Shown: in pieces, positions 16,321 through 24,597 of the stretch
Layout: every line of letters starts with the position of its first letter
Position numbering within the stretch: the stretch's first letter is position 1
Source of the DNA: Catellatospora sp. TT07R-123
GTDB lineage: Bacteria; Actinomycetota; Actinomycetes; Mycobacteriales; Micromonosporaceae
Assembly: GCF_018327705.1 (NCBI RefSeq)
Contig: NZ_BNEM01000001.1
Location: forward strand, 2,046,001-2,110,000
Reading direction: 5' to 3'
DNA length: 64,000 nt
Translations under genes and position numbers: made by a program
Notes under the pieces: model-generated
What the model saw: only the letters and a program-made list of their open reading frames with translations
The model's database searches: none
What the model was told of the DNA's origin: nothing

Positions 16321-17700
16321 CTACAGGCGTGTCGGGGGCACGTTGCCCGCCTGCTCGATGGCCCGCCGCATGGGCACCTTGAGCAGCAGCACGAACCCGA
16401 GCGCGAAGAAGATGATCAGCGAGAAGATCGCGACGCGGTAGCTGCCGGTGATGTCGTACGCCAGGCCGAACACCAGCGGGCCGAGCCAGCTGGTGCCCTT
16501 GTCGGAGATCTCGTAGAAGCCGAAGTACTCGCCTTCCTTGCCCTTCGGGATCAGCTGGCTGAACAGCGACCGGCTCAGCGCCTGGCTGCCGCCGAGCACG
16601 ATGCCGATCGCCCCGCCCAGCGCGATGAACGGCACCGACTCGTTCGCGGGCAGGAAATACGCCGCGGTCACGATCAGCGTCCAGCCGACCAGGCTGCCCA
16701 GCACGGTCTTCCAGGCGCCGAAGCGCTTGGCCAGCGCTCCGAGCAGCATCGCGCCACCGAACGCCAGGAACTGCACCAGCAGGATGGTCGGGAAGAGCGT
16801 CGTGTCGTCGAGGCCCAGCTCCTTGGAGGCGTAGGTGCCCGCCATCGCGATGACGGTCTGGATACCGTCGTTGTAGATCAGGAACGCGCCCAGGAAGAAC
16901 AGCGTCAGCGGGTAGGCCCGCATGCCCCGCAGCGTGTGCGCCAGCTGCTTGAACCCGTCGACCAGCACGTTGCCGCGCGCCGCCGCCTCCAGCACCGGCC
17001 GGTCGCGCAGCCACGCCAGCGGGAACGTCGTGAACAGCGCCCACCACACGCCCGCCGACACGAGGCTCCAGCGGGCGACCTCGCCCTTGTGCTCCTCTCC
17101 GAAGAACACCACCGCCACGACGTTGAGCAGCAGCAGCAGCCCACCGCCGAGGTAGCCGAACGCCCAGCCCCGGCTGGAGACCGCGTCGCGGTCCTCCTCG
17201 CTGGAGATCTGGGGCAGGAAGGAGTTGTAGACGACCACGCTGGCCCCGAACGCGAGGTTCGCGATCAGGAACAGGGCGGCGCCCAGCTCGTACCGGCTGC
17301 CGGTGAGGAACACCAGGCCGCAGGTGGCCCCGGCCCCGATGTAGGCGAACAGCGCCAGCCACACCTTCTTGCGGGCGGCCCGGTCGGCGATCGCACCGAC
17401 CACCGGCAGCAGCAGCACCTGGAGGATGACCGAGAGCGAGGTGACGTAAGGGAACAGCGAGCCGGCCTTGAACGAGAGCCCCAGCAGGTGCACGTCACCG
17501 GCGGCGTCCATGCCGTTCTCGGCGACGCCGGTCAGGTACGGCCCGAGGAAGGCGGTCACCACGGTGGTGGAGAAGGCGGAGTTGGCCCAGTCGTAGAAGT
17601 ACCAGCCGACCCGCTCGCGCTTGGTGCTCTCACCGTAGCCCGCGGTGTCGGCTTCGGCGGTCGGCGTCTCGGGCGGGGGTGCGCTGAGATCAGCGGTCAT
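16321..17700 (-). CDS. MFS transporter, UMF1/Atg22-like
   Basis: A 459-residue membrane protein with twelve predicted segments and the UMF1-family N-terminal signature ERVGWYFYDWANSAFSTTVV. The motif GAIADRAARKK in the loop after the third segment is the MFS signature. UMF1 proteins are related to yeast vacuolar Atg22 and are thought to export amino acids or similar solutes, but bacterial substrates are undefined. The start codon overlaps the stop of the upstream GDPD gene by 4 nt, so the transporter and the phosphodiesterase are translated together. Confidence 0.9.
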   Translation of the reverse strand: MTADLSAPPPETPTAEADTAGYGESTKRERVGWYFYDWANSAFSTTVVTAFLGPYLTGVAENGMDAAGDVHLLGLSFKAGSLFPYVTSLSVILQVLLLPVVGAIADRAARKKVWLALFAYIGAGATCGLVFLTGSRYELGAALFLIANLAFGASVVVYNSFLPQISSEEDRDAVSSRGWAFGYLGGGLLLLLNVVAVVFFGEEHKGEVARWSLVSAGVWWALFTTFPLAWLRDRPVLEAAARGNVLVDGFKQLAHTLRGMRAYPLTLFFLGAFLIYNDGIQTVIAMAGTYASKELGLDDTTLFPTILLVQFLAFGGAMLLGALAKRFGAWKTVLGSLVGWTLIVTAAYFLPANESVPFIALGGAIGIVLGGSQALSRSLFSQLIPKGKEGEYFGFYEISDKGTSWLGPLVFGLAYDITGSYRVAIFSLIIFFALGFVLLLKVPMRRAIEQAGNVPPTRL

Positions 17701-18488
17701 GGGTGGTCCTTCCAGAGGCCACGGTCTACGAAAACTTCCCGTAACACGTCGATGCGATCGGTCATGATGCCATCCACACCGAGATCAAGTAACCCGGCCA
17801 TCTCGGCAGGATCGTCGATCGTCCAGACGTGCACCTGAAGTCCCAGGCGGTGGGCGTGCGCCACGAAGCGCCGGTCCACCACCCGTACCGCCCCGAACCG
17901 CACCGGGACCTGCGCCGCGACCACCGACGGCGGCAATTTCACCCGGCCGCCGAAGCGGGAGGCCAGCCACAGCCGGGCCGTCTCCTTCTGCGCCAGCGAC
18001 GTCGCGTACGCCGGACCGGCCAGCTCCCGCACCCGCCGTAGCCGCGCATCGGAGAACGAGGCCAGCAGCACCTGATCGGGGGTCGCCCGCGCGCGTACCA
18101 CCGCGACCGTCGGCTCCACCGCGCGGTCGTCCTTGACGTCGATGTTGAACCGGATCTCCGGCCACGCGTCGAGCACCTCGTCCAGCCGCGGCACCGCCGC
18201 CGCCCCGCCGACCCGCACCGAGGCCAGGTCCTGCCAGGTCACGCTCGCCACCGCGACCGGCTCACCGGCGACGCGGCGCAGGTCGGGGTCGTGCAGCACC
18301 ACGGCGACGCCGTCGCGGGTGGCGTGCACGTCGGTCTCGACATAGCGGTATCCGGCGGCCACCGAGCGGGCGAACGCGTCGGCGGTGTTCTCGTCACCCT
18401 CGGCGGCACCACCCCGATGGGCGAATGCCAACGGCGGCTGCGCGAGGTACGGATGCAGTGGGCGCGGGGTGTTCACGTGCGGAAGCAT
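17697..18488 (-). CDS. Glycerophosphodiester phosphodiesterase
   Basis: A 263-residue GDPD-family enzyme releasing glycerol 3-phosphate from deacylated phospholipids. The N-terminal AFAHRGGAAEGDENTADAF contains the catalytic His and acidic metal ligands; VETDVHATRDGVAVVLHDPD supplies the Glu-x-Asp and second His; NIDVKDD and HVWTIDDPAEM close the barrel. There is no signal peptide, so it acts in the cytosol. The start at MLPHVNTP keeps the usual length; GTG four codons later is possible. It is the first gene of a coupled pair with the UMF1 transporter, suggesting a link between substrate entry and hydrolysis. Confidence 0.9.
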   Translation of the reverse strand: MLPHVNTPRPLHPYLAQPPLAFAHRGGAAEGDENTADAFARSVAAGYRYVETDVHATRDGVAVVLHDPDLRRVAGEPVAVASVTWQDLASVRVGGAAAVPRLDEVLDAWPEIRFNIDVKDDRAVEPTVAVVRARATPDQVLLASFSDARLRRVRELAGPAYATSLAQKETARLWLASRFGGRVKLPPSVVAAQVPVRFGAVRVVDRRFVAHAHRLGLQVHVWTIDDPAEMAGLLDLGVDGIMTDRIDVLREVFVDRGLWKDHP

Positions 18489-18623
18489 GCCACCGCCGGC
18501 TGCGTCCGGATGGCCCCCGCACGGACCGCTCGCCAACAACGGGCGACATCGGTGAGAATGTCCGCACCACCGCGTCGAAGCAAGTCGATCCATGTCGGGT
18601 GCAACATCGGGAAGGGGTGCACG

Positions 18624-18845
18624 GTGGCTGATGACGACCCTGCGGACTGGTTCCGTCAGCTCTCGCCCGTACAGCGCGCACTGCTCGATCGGCTCGCCGA
18701 GGGGGCGACGATAGCGGCGGCCGCGTCGGCGGAGTACCTGTCGCTGCGCACCGCCAACCGGCGCATCGCCGACCTGCGCCAGGGGTTGGGCATCGGCACG
18801 ACCCGCGAGCTGGTCGCGGCATACCGCGCCCGCCGCGGCGAGTGA
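18624..18845 (+). CDS. Stand-alone LuxR-type helix-turn-helix protein
   Basis: A 73-residue protein that is essentially only a GerE/LuxR-type DNA-binding domain: LSPVQRALLDRLAEGATIA, then the recognition-helix segment SLRTANRRIADLRQGLGI. GTG start with GAAGGGG 6 nt upstream fixes the length. No receiver or sensor domain is attached. Such orphan domains in actinomycetes often act as small developmental regulators. It is divergent from the GDPD-transporter operon and convergent with the acyltransferase gene, so the GDPD operon is a possible target. Confidence 0.75.
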   Translation: MADDDPADWFRQLSPVQRALLDRLAEGATIAAAASAEYLSLRTANRRIADLRQGLGIGTTRELVAAYRARRGE

Positions 18846-18846
18846 C

Positions 18847-19608
18847 TCAGCGGCGGCGTACGCGGCGGGTGTCGACCGGCCTGGTCGGGTCGGTGAAGCG
18901 GGGGCGGTCGGGCTCGTCGGCGCGCAGCGGGGCGAGCTCGGCGGCGATCGCGTCGACGATGCGGTCGGCGATGCGCTGCGCCGCGCCCACCCGGCCGGGG
19001 TCGAGGTCCGACAGGTCCACGGGGGTGCCGATGTGCACCCGGACCACCGGGCGGCGGCGCAGGTCGCGCCAGATCATCGGCCACATGCCGGTGGGCGCGT
19101 CGTAGGGCAGGACCTCGTGCGAGCCCCAGATCGCCAGCGGGATCACCGGCACCTTGGTCGCCAGCACGAGGCGGCCGACGCCGGTGCGGGCGCGCTCGGG
19201 CCACAGGTCCGGGTCCAGGCCGATGCGGCCCTCCGGGTACAGCATCACCATGGCGCCCTCGGTCAGCGCGACCACGCTGTCGGAGACGGCGTTGGCCGCC
19301 GTGGCCTCGCCCCGGTCGGCCCGGATGTGGCCCTGCCAGCGCATCAGCGGCCCGATCACCGGGTGCTTGAACAGCCCCGCGTTGGCCATGACCCGGGGGT
19401 GGATCCCCAGCCTGCGGAAGGCCGCCGCCATGGCGACCGGGTCGAACGGGCTGATGTGGTTGCAGGCCAGGACCAGGGCGCTGTGGCGAGCTTCACGGGG
19501 CAGGTCGCCGGTCACCTCCAGGCGGGTGAGCAGGCGGCTCACACCCGTCGCGAGCAGCAGCGCGAAGCGCAGCAGCGGCGGCGGTGACCAGGGCGTGGGG
19601 GGTGTCAC
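18847..19608 (-). CDS. 1-acyl-sn-glycerol-3-phosphate acyltransferase (PlsC-like)
   Basis: A 253-residue membrane-associated acyltransferase. The HX4D catalytic box is NHISPFDP, block III is YPEGRIG, and a hydrophobic segment LLRFALLLATGVSRLL near the N-terminus would anchor it. It should transfer an acyl chain to the sn-2 position of lysophosphatidic acid. GTG at 19608 (VTPPTPWS) was chosen; the longer open frame upstream is Arg/Cys-rich and runs into the cydA promoter region. The C-terminus is basic and low-complexity (DTRRVRRR). Divergent from cydA with about 106 bp between the start codons. Confidence 0.85.
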   Translation of the reverse strand: MTPPTPWSPPPLLRFALLLATGVSRLLTRLEVTGDLPREARHSALVLACNHISPFDPVAMAAAFRRLGIHPRVMANAGLFKHPVIGPLMRWQGHIRADRGEATAANAVSDSVVALTEGAMVMLYPEGRIGLDPDLWPERARTGVGRLVLATKVPVIPLAIWGSHEVLPYDAPTGMWPMIWRDLRRRPVVRVHIGTPVDLSDLDPGRVGAAQRIADRIVDAIAAELAPLRADEPDRPRFTDPTRPVDTRRVRRR

Positions 19609-19714
19609 GGACTCACATCCTGCCACGAGGTGACCTAAGTCCCATACCACGAGCAGGTCAGATGCGTAGCCTGACCGGAAGAGGATCAAAAGACGCAAGG
19701 CGGGAGTTGCGCGC

Positions 19715-21133
19715 ATGGACGCGACAGACCTGGCGCGGTGGCAGTTCGGGATCACCACCGTTTACCACTTTCTCTTCGTCCCGATCACCATCGGCATGGC
19801 GTTCCTGGTGGCGGGTTTCCAGACCGCCTGGGTGCGTACGGGCAACGAGAAGTGGCTCAAGCTGACCAAGTTCTACGGCAAGCTGTTCCTGATCAATTTC
19901 GCGATGGGCCTGGTCACGGGCATCGTGCAGGAGTTCCAGTTCGGCATGAACTGGAGCGAGTACTCCCGCTTCGTCGGCGACATCTTCGGTGCGCCGCTGG
20001 CGATGGAGGCGCTGCTGGCGTTCTTCCTGGAGTCGACCTTCCTGGGGCTGTGGATCTTCGGGTGGGAGAAGCTGCCCAAGAAGATCCATCTGGCCTGCAT
20101 CTGGATCGTGGCCTGGGGCACCGTGCTGAGCGCGGCGTTCATCCTGGCCGCGAACTCGTGGATGCAGAACCCGGTCGGCTTCAGAATCAACGCCGAGCGG
20201 GGTCGGGCCGAGCTGACGGACTTCGGCGCCGTGCTGACCAACAAGGTCGCGCTGATCACCATCCCGCACACCATCGCCGGGGCCTTCCTCACCGCGGGCG
20301 GCCTGGTCGCCGCGGTCGCGGTGTGGCACCTGCTCCGGCGGCCCGGCCACGACACCGCCGCCTACCGCAGCGCCGCCAAGGTCGGCGCCTGGACCACGCT
20401 GGTCGCGATGGCCGCGCTGGCCGTCACCGGCGACGTCCAGGGCAAGATCATGACCGAGGTGCAGCCGATGAAGATGGCCGCCGCCGAGGCGCTCTACACC
20501 ACCGAGCAGCCCGCGCCGTTCTCGCTGTTCACCATCGGCACCCTGGACGGCAGCCGCCCCGTGTACGCGCTCGAACTGCCCGACCTGCTCTCGTTCCTGG
20601 CCACCGGCACCTTCGACGGCAAGGTCCAGGGCATCAACGACCTCCAGGCCGCGTACGAGCTGAAGTACGGCCCCGGCGACTACACGCCCAACATCCCGGT
20701 CACCTACTGGACCTTCCGCCTCATGATCGGCTTCGGCGCCCTGGCCGCCCTGATCGCGCTCTGGATCCTGTGGGCCACCCGCAAGGGCCGAGCACCCGAC
20801 GCGACCACACGCGGCGGAAAGCTGCTGCTCGCCGGAACCGTCGCGCTGCCGCTGCTCCCCCTCCTCGCCAACTCCACCGGGTGGATCTTCACCGAGATGG
20901 GCCGCCAGCCCTGGATCGTGTTCGGCCAGATGAAGACCGCCGTCGCCGCCTCCCCGTCGGTCAGCGCCGGTGACGTGATCACCTCGATGACCGTCTTCAC
21001 GCTGCTGTACGGGGCGCTGGCCGTGGTCGAGGTAGGCCTGCTGCTCAAGTACGCCAAGGCAGGCGTGCCCGACGTGTCCCCGCCCCCGCCGGCCGAGTCC
21101 GACGAGGACCGCCCGCTCGCCTTCGCGTACTAG
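19715..21133 (+). CDS. cydA: Cytochrome bd oxidase subunit I
   Basis: A 472-residue membrane subunit carrying the haem b558 and haem d/b595 sites of the high-affinity quinol oxidase. Start MDATDLARWQFGITTVYH has the conserved N-terminal His; GLVTGIVQEFQFGMNW and the Q-loop start GDVQGKIMTEVQPMKMAA are typical, as is the segment GWIFTEMGRQPWIV. It lacks the long insertion of the E. coli-type Q-loop, as usual for Gram-positive homologues. AAGGCGGGAG lies before the ATG. cydB follows after 12 nt. The oxidase allows respiration at low oxygen or under nitrosative stress. Confidence 0.97.
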   Translation: MDATDLARWQFGITTVYHFLFVPITIGMAFLVAGFQTAWVRTGNEKWLKLTKFYGKLFLINFAMGLVTGIVQEFQFGMNWSEYSRFVGDIFGAPLAMEALLAFFLESTFLGLWIFGWEKLPKKIHLACIWIVAWGTVLSAAFILAANSWMQNPVGFRINAERGRAELTDFGAVLTNKVALITIPHTIAGAFLTAGGLVAAVAVWHLLRRPGHDTAAYRSAAKVGAWTTLVAMAALAVTGDVQGKIMTEVQPMKMAAAEALYTTEQPAPFSLFTIGTLDGSRPVYALELPDLLSFLATGTFDGKVQGINDLQAAYELKYGPGDYTPNIPVTYWTFRLMIGFGALAALIALWILWATRKGRAPDATTRGGKLLLAGTVALPLLPLLANSTGWIFTEMGRQPWIVFGQMKTAVAASPSVSAGDVITSMTVFTLLYGALAVVEVGLLLKYAKAGVPDVSPPPPAESDEDRPLAFAY

Positions 21134-21145
21134 GAGCGCGCCGCC

Positions 21146-22192
21146 ATGCATCTGAACACCCTGTGGTTCCTGCTCATCGCGGTCCTGTTCACCGGGTACT
21201 TCGTCCTGGAGGGCTTCGACTTCGGCGTCGGCATGCTGCTGCCCGTGCTCGGCCGCGACGACCGCGAGCGCCGCGTGCTCATCAACACCATCGGACCGGT
21301 CTGGGACGGCAACGAGGTCTGGGTCCTCACCGCCGGCGGCGCCATGTTCGCCGCGTTCCCCGAGTGGTACGCCACCCTGTTCTCCGGCTTCTACCTGCCG
21401 CTGCTGCTGATCCTGCTGGCGCTGATCCTGCGCGGGGTGGCGTTCGAATACCGCGGCAAGCGCGACGACGCGGTATGGAAGCGCCGCCTCGACTGGTGCA
21501 TCGTGTTCGGCTCGGTGGTGCCCGCGTTCCTGTGGGGCGTCGCATTCGCCAACATCGTGCGCGGCGTGCCGCTGGACGCCGACCACCAGTACACCGGCAA
21601 CCTGTTCACGCTGCTCAACCCGTACGCGCTGCTGGGCGGGCTGACCACGCTGCTGCTGTTCGTCACCCACGGGGCGATCTTCATCGCGCTCAAGACCGTC
21701 GGGGACATCCGGCAGCGCGCCAACGCCCTGGCCCAGCGGGTCGGCATCGCCACCGCCGTCGTGGCCGTGGTGTTCCTGGTCTGGACGCTGGCCCGGCACG
21801 CCACGCCGCTGTCGGTCACCTTCGCCGTACTGGCCGCGCTGTGCCTGGTCGGCGGGCTGATCGCCAACCGGCTGCCGTCGCGTACCGATCCCGAGGGGCG
21901 GCGCGAGGGGTGGGCGTTCACCGGCACCGCGGCGGCGATCGCGTTCGCGGTGGCGGCGCTGTTCGCCAGCCTCTACCCGTACGTGCTGCCGTCGACCGTC
22001 GACACCGCGACCAACAGCCTGACCGTGGGCAACGCGTCGTCGACGCCGTACACGCTGAAGATCATGACCTGGGTGGCGCTGGTCTTCACCCCGATCGTGC
22101 TCCTCTACCAGGGCTGGACCTACTGGGTCTTCCGCAAGCGCATCGGCACCCACCACATCCCGGCCCCCACCCCCACCCACCCAACCCCGTAA
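21146..22192 (+). CDS. cydB: Cytochrome bd oxidase subunit II
   Basis: A 348-residue partner of CydA with nine predicted membrane segments. Signatures are the N-terminal LWFLLIAVLFTGYFVLEGFD, GPVWDGNEVWVLTAGGA and FPEWYATLFSGFYLPL. A Pro/Thr-rich tail ends the protein. The cydDC ABC exporter genes needed for bd assembly, which commonly follow cydAB in actinobacteria, are not here; the next 1 kb is repeat-rich non-coding DNA. Confidence 0.97.
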   Translation: MHLNTLWFLLIAVLFTGYFVLEGFDFGVGMLLPVLGRDDRERRVLINTIGPVWDGNEVWVLTAGGAMFAAFPEWYATLFSGFYLPLLLILLALILRGVAFEYRGKRDDAVWKRRLDWCIVFGSVVPAFLWGVAFANIVRGVPLDADHQYTGNLFTLLNPYALLGGLTTLLLFVTHGAIFIALKTVGDIRQRANALAQRVGIATAVVAVVFLVWTLARHATPLSVTFAVLAALCLVGGLIANRLPSRTDPEGRREGWAFTGTAAAIAFAVAALFASLYPYVLPSTVDTATNSLTVGNASSTPYTLKIMTWVALVFTPIVLLYQGWTYWVFRKRIGTHHIPAPTPTHPTP

Positions 22193-22390
22193 CCCACCGC
22201 CCCCACCCCGCCCCCACCCCGCCCACTAGACCCACCCGACCGCACAAACAGACACCGCGAACCAAACCAAACCGAACAAGGCCAAATCGAACCGGGCCCG
22301 GCCTGGCCGGGCCAGGCCAGGCCGGGCCAGGGCGGGGCGGGGCGGGGCGGGGGCTGGCCGGGGGCGAGGCAGGGGCTGGCCGGGGCTGGC
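22193..22390. other. Non-coding, strand-skewed simple-sequence DNA after cydB
   Basis: The first 80 nt are nearly pure C/A on the plus strand; from about 22278 the sequence becomes runs of GGCCGGGCCA and GGGGC units. No terminator, promoter or reading frame with gene-like composition was found. It starts the 1030-bp gap that also contains elements B1, C5, a tandem repeat, D1 and a CebR box. Confidence 0.5.
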
Positions 22391-22472
22391 CAAGATCAGC
22401 AAAGTTGCCGGGCAATCGGGCGAATCTTGGGGCTTCTTTCCCACGATTGCCGGGCAACTTGGCTGATCTTGA
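22391..22472 (+). repeat. Family B palindromic element, copy 1
   Basis: Inverted arms of about 29 nt, outermost CAAGATCAGC and GCTGATCTTG, inner core TTGCCGGGCAATCG; three arm mismatches. Core sequence is shared with four other elements in the window. This copy is 198 nt past cydB, the farthest of the five from its upstream stop codon. Confidence 0.8.
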
Positions 22473-22562
22473 AACTGCGCCGCCGTGGGGCAGCCCACCC
22501 GCGGCGTTACCTGACCCCCTCCGGCGCTGCCGAGCGGGTCCGGTGCTGCCAGAACCGGCGAT

Positions 22563-22623
22563 GATCGCTTATTGCGGTCGAACCCTCAGCCAGGAATCCA
22601 GGTTCGGACCGCAAAGGACGATC
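22563..22623 (+). repeat. Family C palindromic element, copy 5, with adjacent half copy
   Basis: Arms GATCGCTTATTGCGGTC and GACCGCAAAGGACGATC flank a 27-nt loop ending AGGTTCG. Pairing extends 3 nt outward (GAT/ATC), and GAACC/GGTTC inside the loop forms a second stem. A solo left arm, GATGATCGCCACCTGCGGTC, follows at 22641-22660 without a partner, looking like a truncated copy. Confidence 0.7.
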
Positions 22624-22711
22624 ATCGGGCACATCTCCTCGATGATCGCCACCTGCGGTCGCATTACCGCCTCGCTGCGCCCGCCCCACCCCACGCCCGC
22701 GCCGCGCTGGC

Positions 22712-22878
22712 TCGGCTGGCCCGACCGGGATGGCTCGGCTGGCCGGACCGGGATGGCTCGGCTTCGGTGGCCGGCCGGCCAAGCCGGGCCGGGATGGCTG
22801 GGCCGGCCAAGCCGGGCCGGGATGGCTGGGCCAGCCAAGCTGGGTCGGGGTGGCTGGGCCGGGGTGGTCCGGCCAGGG
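22712..22878. repeat. Degenerate tandem repeat
   Basis: Six or so imperfect units of 22-28 bp, each ending in a GGGATGGCT-like string and containing GGCCGGCCAAGCCGGGCC variants. No reading frame across it looks coding. It separates C5 from D1 in the gap upstream of the esterase gene. Confidence 0.6.
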
Positions 22879-22890
22879 GGCTGGGACGGA

Positions 22891-22954
22891 GTGCAGTTTC
22901 GGGGAAGGTGCGGGAATCTTGACGCGCATTCGTGCACTTTCCCTGAAGTTGTAG
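22891..22954 (+). repeat. Family D palindromic element, copy 1
   Basis: GTGCAGTTTCGGGGAAGGTG opens an imperfect inverted repeat closed by GTGCACTTTCCCTGAAGTTG. The left arm is 20 of 21 identical to one strand of the element at 60916-60979. This copy has decayed more in its right arm. Confidence 0.6.
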
Positions 22955-23074
22955 TCGATCTTGACGGTTGCGGCGCGGTTGGTTGGAACGTGCGGTCGGG
23001 TCGGCCGCCGGGCGCGCACGGGTGCCGTTGGGCGATTGATGGGTGCCGCTCGGCGCGCGGGCACACTGCGGCCG

Positions 23075-23088
23075 TGGGAGCGCTCCTA
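23075..23088. promoter_or_regulatory. CebR-type operator of the CE1 esterase gene
   Basis: TGGGAGCGCTCCTA matches the CebR palindrome TGGGAGCGCTCCCA at 13 of 14 positions. It lies 134 nt before the esterase start codon; no convincing -35/-10 pair could be chosen next to it. Confidence 0.8.
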
Positions 23089-23222
23089 GACTGCCGGGCG
23101 GGAGTCATGCCGCCCGCGCCGGGACGCGGGTGCGATTCGAACTGCCGAGGGCACACCCCGTGGGGCTGGCACCGGGTGACGGCAGAGCCCCGTGCTGTCA
23201 TTCGCCAAGGAGCGAGAGCCCC

Positions 23223-24536
23223 ATGAAACTTCGCAGAGCCATGCACGCGCTGTGGCTGGCGGTCGTCCCCGTGGTCGCCGCGGCCATCCTCAGCATCGCG
23301 ACCCCGGCCCAGGCGGCCACCCTCACCGAGATCACCAACTTCGGCACCAACCCCGGCAACCTGCGGATGTACCTGTACGTCCCGAACAACGTCGCCGCCC
23401 GCCCCGGCCTGCTGGTGGCCAACCACTACTGCACCGGCAACGGCCCCGCGTTCTACAGCGGCAGCCAGTTCGCCCAGCTCGCCGACCAGTACGGCTTCAT
23501 CGTGATCTACCCGTCGGTGACCGCCAGCGACGCCTGCTTCGACGTCGCCTCCACGGCCACGCTCACCCACAACGGCGGCGGCGACTCGCTGAGCATCGTG
23601 TCGATGGTCAAGTACGTCCAGCAGAACTACGGCTCGGACCCGAACCGCACCTACGCCACCGGCGTCTCCTCGGGCGCGATGATGACGAACGTGCTGCTGG
23701 GCGCGTACCCGGACGTGTTCAAGGCCGGCTCGGCGTTCGCGGGCGTGCCGTTCGGCTGCTTCGCCGGACCGACCAAGTGGAACAGCACCTGCTCCCAGGG
23801 TCAGCTGATCAAGACCGCGCAGCAGTGGGGCGACCTGGTCCGCAACGCCTACCCGGGGTACACCGGGGCGCGGCCGCGCATGCAGCTGTGGCACGGCGTC
23901 AACGACGAGACGCTGAACTACAACAACTTCGGCGAGGAGATCAAGCAGTGGACCAACGTCAACGGCCTGAGCCAGACGCCCACGTCCACTGACACTCCGG
24001 CGTCGGGCCAGACCCGCACCCGGTACGCCAACAGCTCCGGCCAGGTGCTGGTCGAGGCGTACAGCCTGGCGAACACGTCCCACAACCTGCCGGTCAACGC
24101 GGCCGCGGCGGTCGCCTTCTTCGGGCTGAACACCACGTCCAGCCCGTCGCCGTCGGCATCGCCGTCGCGGTCGGCCTCGCCGAGCCCGTCGGCGTCGCCC
24201 TCCGCCTCGCCGAGCCCGTCGCCGAGCGGGAACCCGAACCCGGGCGGCTGCACCGCCGTGTTCAGCGCCACCAGCGTGTGGCAGACCGGCTACGTCGGCA
24301 ACGTGCGGGTGACCGCGGGCAGCGGCGGGATCAGGGGCTGGCGGGTGACGCTGACCCTGCCCTCGGGCGCCTCGGTGGTCAACTCCTGGAACGGCGTGTT
24401 CGCGGGCACGTCCGGCACGGTCCAGGTGACGAACATGGCATACAACGGGCAGCTCGGGGCCGGTGCCTTCACCGACTTCGGCTACCAGGCCAACAGCACC
24501 TCGCCCACGGCCACGGTCAGCTGCACCGCGCTCTGA
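23223..24536 (+). CDS. Secreted CE1/PHB-depolymerase-type esterase with CBM2
   Basis: A 437-residue exported alpha/beta-hydrolase. Signal peptide about 1-32 (TPAQA/A), esterase domain about 33-300 with nucleophile Ser in ATGVSSGAMM (GxSxG), acid in WHGVNDETLNY and His in NTSHNLPV, a long Ser/Pro linker and a C-terminal CBM2 (from about 340). Proteins of this type are acetylxylan or feruloyl esterases; the CBM2 and the CebR box fit removal of side chains from plant cell-wall xylan rather than storage-polyester degradation. AAGGAG is 9 nt before ATG 23223. The gene is isolated, followed by a perfect palindromic terminator. Confidence 0.92.
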   Translation: MKLRRAMHALWLAVVPVVAAAILSIATPAQAATLTEITNFGTNPGNLRMYLYVPNNVAARPGLLVANHYCTGNGPAFYSGSQFAQLADQYGFIVIYPSVTASDACFDVASTATLTHNGGGDSLSIVSMVKYVQQNYGSDPNRTYATGVSSGAMMTNVLLGAYPDVFKAGSAFAGVPFGCFAGPTKWNSTCSQGQLIKTAQQWGDLVRNAYPGYTGARPRMQLWHGVNDETLNYNNFGEEIKQWTNVNGLSQTPTSTDTPASGQTRTRYANSSGQVLVEAYSLANTSHNLPVNAAAAVAFFGLNTTSSPSPSASPSRSASPSPSASPSASPSPSPSGNPNPGGCTAVFSATSVWQTGYVGNVRVTAGSGGIRGWRVTLTLPSGASVVNSWNGVFAGTSGTVQVTNMAYNGQLGAGAFTDFGYQANSTSPTATVSCTAL

Positions 24537-24552
24537 CCGGCACCTGAACAGG

Positions 24553-24586
24553 TCCGGCCCGGACACCGTACGGTGTCCGGGCCGGA
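24553..24586. terminator. Bidirectional terminator after the esterase gene
   Basis: A perfect 34-bp palindrome with 17-bp arms (TCCGGCCCGGACACCGT and complement, no loop) lies 17 nt past the esterase stop and 12 nt past the stop of the convergent gene, so it can serve both. Confidence 0.85.
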
Positions 24587-24597
24587 TTCGCCCCGAA

